From G963675935 sp963823895 (lineage in GTDB: Bacteria > Planctomycetota > Planctomycetia > Pirellulales > Thermoguttaceae): a stretch of 64,000 nt of DNA. The translations under genes and the position numbers were made by a program. Positions within the stretch are counted from its first letter, which is position 1; the number at the start of each line of letters is the position of its first letter. The notes below the pieces were generated by a model. The model was not told the origin of the DNA, searched no databases, and worked only from the letters and a program-made list of their open reading frames with translations. This document shows positions 62,020 to 64,000 of this stretch, in pieces. The stretch is taken from assembly GCA_963823895.1 (NCBI GenBank), contig CAWGNG010000021.1, forward strand, positions 227,211 through 291,210, read 5' to 3'.

Positions 62020-63012
62020 ATGGGATACAAGCTTGGCTCCGATATCGAAGTCCCAACCAGTCCGAGCAATACATACAGCACGGACGATCTGTTTCATTCT
62101 GTCGGCGTTTCTTCGGAAGAAATGCTTTTTACAGAGTCGCCGGAAGGCGAATTTGTGCCAATTGAGCGTGGCCAGACTATCGTCCTTGACCGTCTCGCCA
62201 CAATCTGGTCTTGCTCCGCATCGTTCAGGGAGTCGCTCGGTCCGCTGAAAAGACACTTTGACCGGTTGAAAGCAGCCTGGAGTGCTTTTGTCGCAATCCC
62301 CCGATTGCCGGAAGGTTCGCAAAATCCAATGTCGAATGACATGCTAACCAAGCTCATGGAATTGGACTCCAACACTCCCGACGGGCTGGTACACCACATT
62401 TTCCTCCCGATCTGGCCCATGCCCGAAGCTGGGGAGACTGTTCCGCAGCCAGCGATGCCAGTCGCTGCGGGGCCGGTAGCTCAGCCCGTGCAGCCGGTAT
62501 TGTCGCCGGATATACAACAATCGGGCCTTCAGTCAGCAACACAGCCGGTCCCGACGCCGCCAACACCTTTGAGTACGGCGGACAACATCCTGCCCGGCTC
62601 GCAACCGATGTCGGTTGAGCCGATCGCTCAGAGATCGCTTGCAGGAGGCTTGGAAAGCCCGGTGGTGGAGATGGCCATCGCTCCCCAATCGGCCGCCGAC
62701 TTCTTGGACGCTGTCACATCGCCGCCGGTCGGACCATTGCCCGAGGTGTCTTCCGAACAAATCGTCCACTCGCCGGTGCAACCGGCGGTTGTCGAATCGG
62801 AACAGTCCGCCGAAATGTGCCGGCGTCCTCGCAAAGCCCGAGCCAAGACGCCGCCGAAGCCCTCAGAACGGAAGGCGGAGGAAGATCGTCCACGCTCCCC
62901 GGAGACGCCGGCGTCGCCACCGGCTGGGAGTGAGCCTTCTACCCAACGTGTCCGAGTACGAAGGAAGCTCCGTTGGCCGGAGAATCCCGAATCGGACAAC
63001 CAGTCTGAATGA
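62020..63012 (+). CDS. Proline-rich island protein of unknown function
   Basis: 330 residues. The first 125 residues look globular (D-L-F-H-S-V-G-V-S-S-E-E, W-S-C-S-A-S-F-R-E-S-L-G-P-L). From about 130 on it is Pro/Val/Gln-rich, then a basic C-terminus (R-R-P-R-K-A-R-A-K). Such a head and disordered tail suggest a binding or structural role; no family recognised. AACGAAAGG precedes the start. Confidence 0.55.
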   Translation: MGYKLGSDIEVPTSPSNTYSTDDLFHSVGVSSEEMLFTESPEGEFVPIERGQTIVLDRLATIWSCSASFRESLGPLKRHFDRLKAAWSAFVAIPRLPEGSQNPMSNDMLTKLMELDSNTPDGLVHHIFLPIWPMPEAGETVPQPAMPVAAGPVAQPVQPVLSPDIQQSGLQSATQPVPTPPTPLSTADNILPGSQPMSVEPIAQRSLAGGLESPVVEMAIAPQSAADFLDAVTSPPVGPLPEVSSEQIVHSPVQPAVVESEQSAEMCRRPRKARAKTPPKPSERKAEEDRPRSPETPASPPAGSEPSTQRVRVRRKLRWPENPESDNQSE

Positions 63013-63111
63013 ACATGTAACAAGCCGCGAAGCTTTTCTCCTGCATCCGTCGCCCCACGGCCGCACCGATTGGCTCCGTCTCCCGTGTAATCCCGCAGAG
63101 GGACGAACTGT

Positions 63112-63531
63112 ATGGAACGCTTTCCGAGACCGGTCGTCAGGCGAGCACGTGAGCACCTTCTGTATGCCCTCGGCATTCAGCAGAAGCTCTGCTACGTGCA
63201 AAATGACATCGCACACGACGAAGCCCTCGTTTCGGCGGACGGCGTGGATTCTGCTTGGCACTGGCCGGAGGCACTGATCCGCCAGGCGGCCCAGCAACTT
63301 GAGCGGGCGGGGCTGGTTGAGACTGCCCTTATTCGAGAAGACCGTTTCAGTTGCAAGCCAGTGTTCATGATCACTCTCACTGCCAAGGGATTAAAGTCTC
63401 TTCCTAATCGTAAGAGGCTTAAGAGGCATAAGAGCAGCGTCGAATCCCCCGCTCGCCGCTCTTCCTGTTCCGCCGATGGTGCCGCCGTTCCTCCATCGCC
63501 GGCCGTCGTTTCCACGCCCTTGCCCTTCTAA
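63112..63531 (+). CDS. Winged-helix-like small protein
   Basis: 139 residues. The order of helices with W-P-E-A-L-I-R-Q-A-A-Q-Q-L-E-R-A-G-L-V-E-T and then a beta-pair ending in I-T-L-T-A-K-G-L-K-S-L is typical of winged-helix DNA-binding proteins (MarR-like end). The C-terminal 35 residues are low complexity. It may regulate island genes. Confidence 0.5.
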   Translation: MERFPRPVVRRAREHLLYALGIQQKLCYVQNDIAHDEALVSADGVDSAWHWPEALIRQAAQQLERAGLVETALIREDRFSCKPVFMITLTAKGLKSLPNRKRLKRHKSSVESPARRSSCSADGAAVPPSPAVVSTPLPF

Positions 63532-63692
63532 TTTCCATGCCGACAAAAAGCCTTAATACCCTGGAATTAGCTGCCTCACACGTAACGCACCGCGGGTGCT
63601 ACGCCTGCCCTGTCGGCAGGAACGTCCGGCCGGACGTGGAAAGCTCTGAAGAGCCAATGACTTCCGATGTCGGCTTTTTGTCGGCATGGAAA
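63532..63692. repeat. 161-bp element with 21-bp perfect terminal inverted repeats
   Basis: TTTCCATGCCGACAAAAAGC continuing to 63552 is exactly inverted at 63672-63692. The inner 119 bases contain two further small palindromes (CTGCCCTGTCGGCAG near 63606-63620 and CGTCCGGCCGGACG near 63624-63637). No open frame of note. It is either a MITE-like insertion or a structured RNA; no flanking target duplication is obvious. Confidence 0.65.
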
Positions 63693-63800
63693 GGGCGGAT
63701 TCGTGTAAGTCCAGAAACGGCAATGGGGACGGATGTCTACAAAACCAAGAAATACCACTACAGCATAATATAACACCCCACAAGGAGGCGAGTAAACGCA

Positions 63801-64000
63801 ATGAGTAGTAGAGCCCAAGAAATCCCCGATCGGGTCGAGTTTCGTTGGCGGGAGCACGAGAGACCGTTCGCCGAACTGCTTGCCGCCGCTTGCCGCAAAA
63901 GCGGCCGCAGTCCGAGTGAACAGGCCCGCGAAACTCTCAAGGACGCCCTGACTGCATCCGACCGGCTTCAGCACGCCGTTGAATCCCTCCAGGAGGAAGT
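63801..64000 (+). CDS. Island protein, 5' part (runs off the window)
   Basis: The first 66 residues are visible, starting after AAGGAGGCG. They hold F-A-E-L-L-A-A-A-C-R-K-S-G-R-S-P-S-E-Q-A and then a helix D-R-L-Q-H-A-V-E-S-L-Q-E-E, similar to the DNA-binding plus coiled-coil start of MobC-like mobilisation or ribbon-helix-helix proteins. The likeness is weak and the protein is incomplete. Confidence 0.45.
   Translation, partial: MSSRAQEIPDRVEFRWREHERPFAELLAAACRKSGRSPSEQARETLKDALTASDRLQHAVESLQEE

Overview
The window looks like a chromosomal segment of a planctomycete, probably Pirellulales-like. It is G+C-rich. One surface-protein gene encodes the LEDR-CLLSA type N-terminal motif, Calx-beta domains, cohesin-like domains and dockerin-like repeats that I associate with planctomycete exported proteins. 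Other pointers are tandem membrane proteins with DUF4350-like domains, an SNF2 helicase with SWIM fingers, an NPCBM-domain protein, and a Gram-negative envelope set (LpxL-type acyltransferase, outer-membrane barrel). Taxonomy is inferred from gene content only.

Layout. 1-12.4 kb: 3' end of rpsA; an XRE regulator overlapping an acyl carrier protein; a minus-strand block (DUF167, PIN and PD-(D/E)XK-like proteins, yggS, larA-like); a thioredoxin-like/beta-propeller lipoprotein; a two-CW protein; a divergent phosphoglycerate kinase; a lone HPt protein; and an extraordinary cysteine-repeat secreted protein with a clear terminator. 12.4-22.2 kb, minus strand: cysK, two large DUF4350-like membrane proteins, an ADP-forming acyl-CoA synthetase, an ImmA/IrrE-like protein. 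22.3-26.7 kb, plus strand: rimO, pgsA, a CPBP protease, a Gfo/Idh/MocA oxidoreductase. 26.8-28.5 kb: a frameshifted ISKra4-like element. 28.5-38.5 kb: lipid A-type acyltransferase, exported alpha-helical protein, asparaginase-like Ntn hydrolase, exported C1 peptidase, ispD, a four-helix-bundle gene between heptamer repeats, tyrS, a vapBC-like pair, a LigD phosphoesterase-like protein. 38.5-42.5 kb, minus: DUF11-type lipoprotein and an omptin-like outer-membrane protease. 42.9-50.1 kb: one 1,436-codon surface-protein gene cut by two insertion sequences, ISKra4-like (9-bp target duplication) and IS630-like (TA duplication). 50.1-57.6 kb, minus: SNF2 helicase, NPCBM glycosidase-like protein, B12-binding radical SAM enzyme. 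57.6-59.1 kb: transposase remnant and a TPR protein. From about 59.6 kb to the end: probably the left part of an integrated island, beginning at a 3' tRNA-Arg(CCG) fragment and carrying an MT-A70 adenine methyltransferase and unrecognised small genes.

The most unusual global feature is a set of short palindromic repeat families scattered between genes and also inside conserved genes without breaking the reading frame (yggS, rimO, the asparaginase gene, a DUF4350-like gene), much like the palindromic elements known inside Rickettsia genes. The clearest single findings are the doubly interrupted surface-protein gene with exact target duplications, the omptin-like protease with all four catalytic residues, the 39% cysteine secreted protein, and the tRNA-derived attachment site at the island edge. 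I see no complete multi-gene defence system or CRISPR array.
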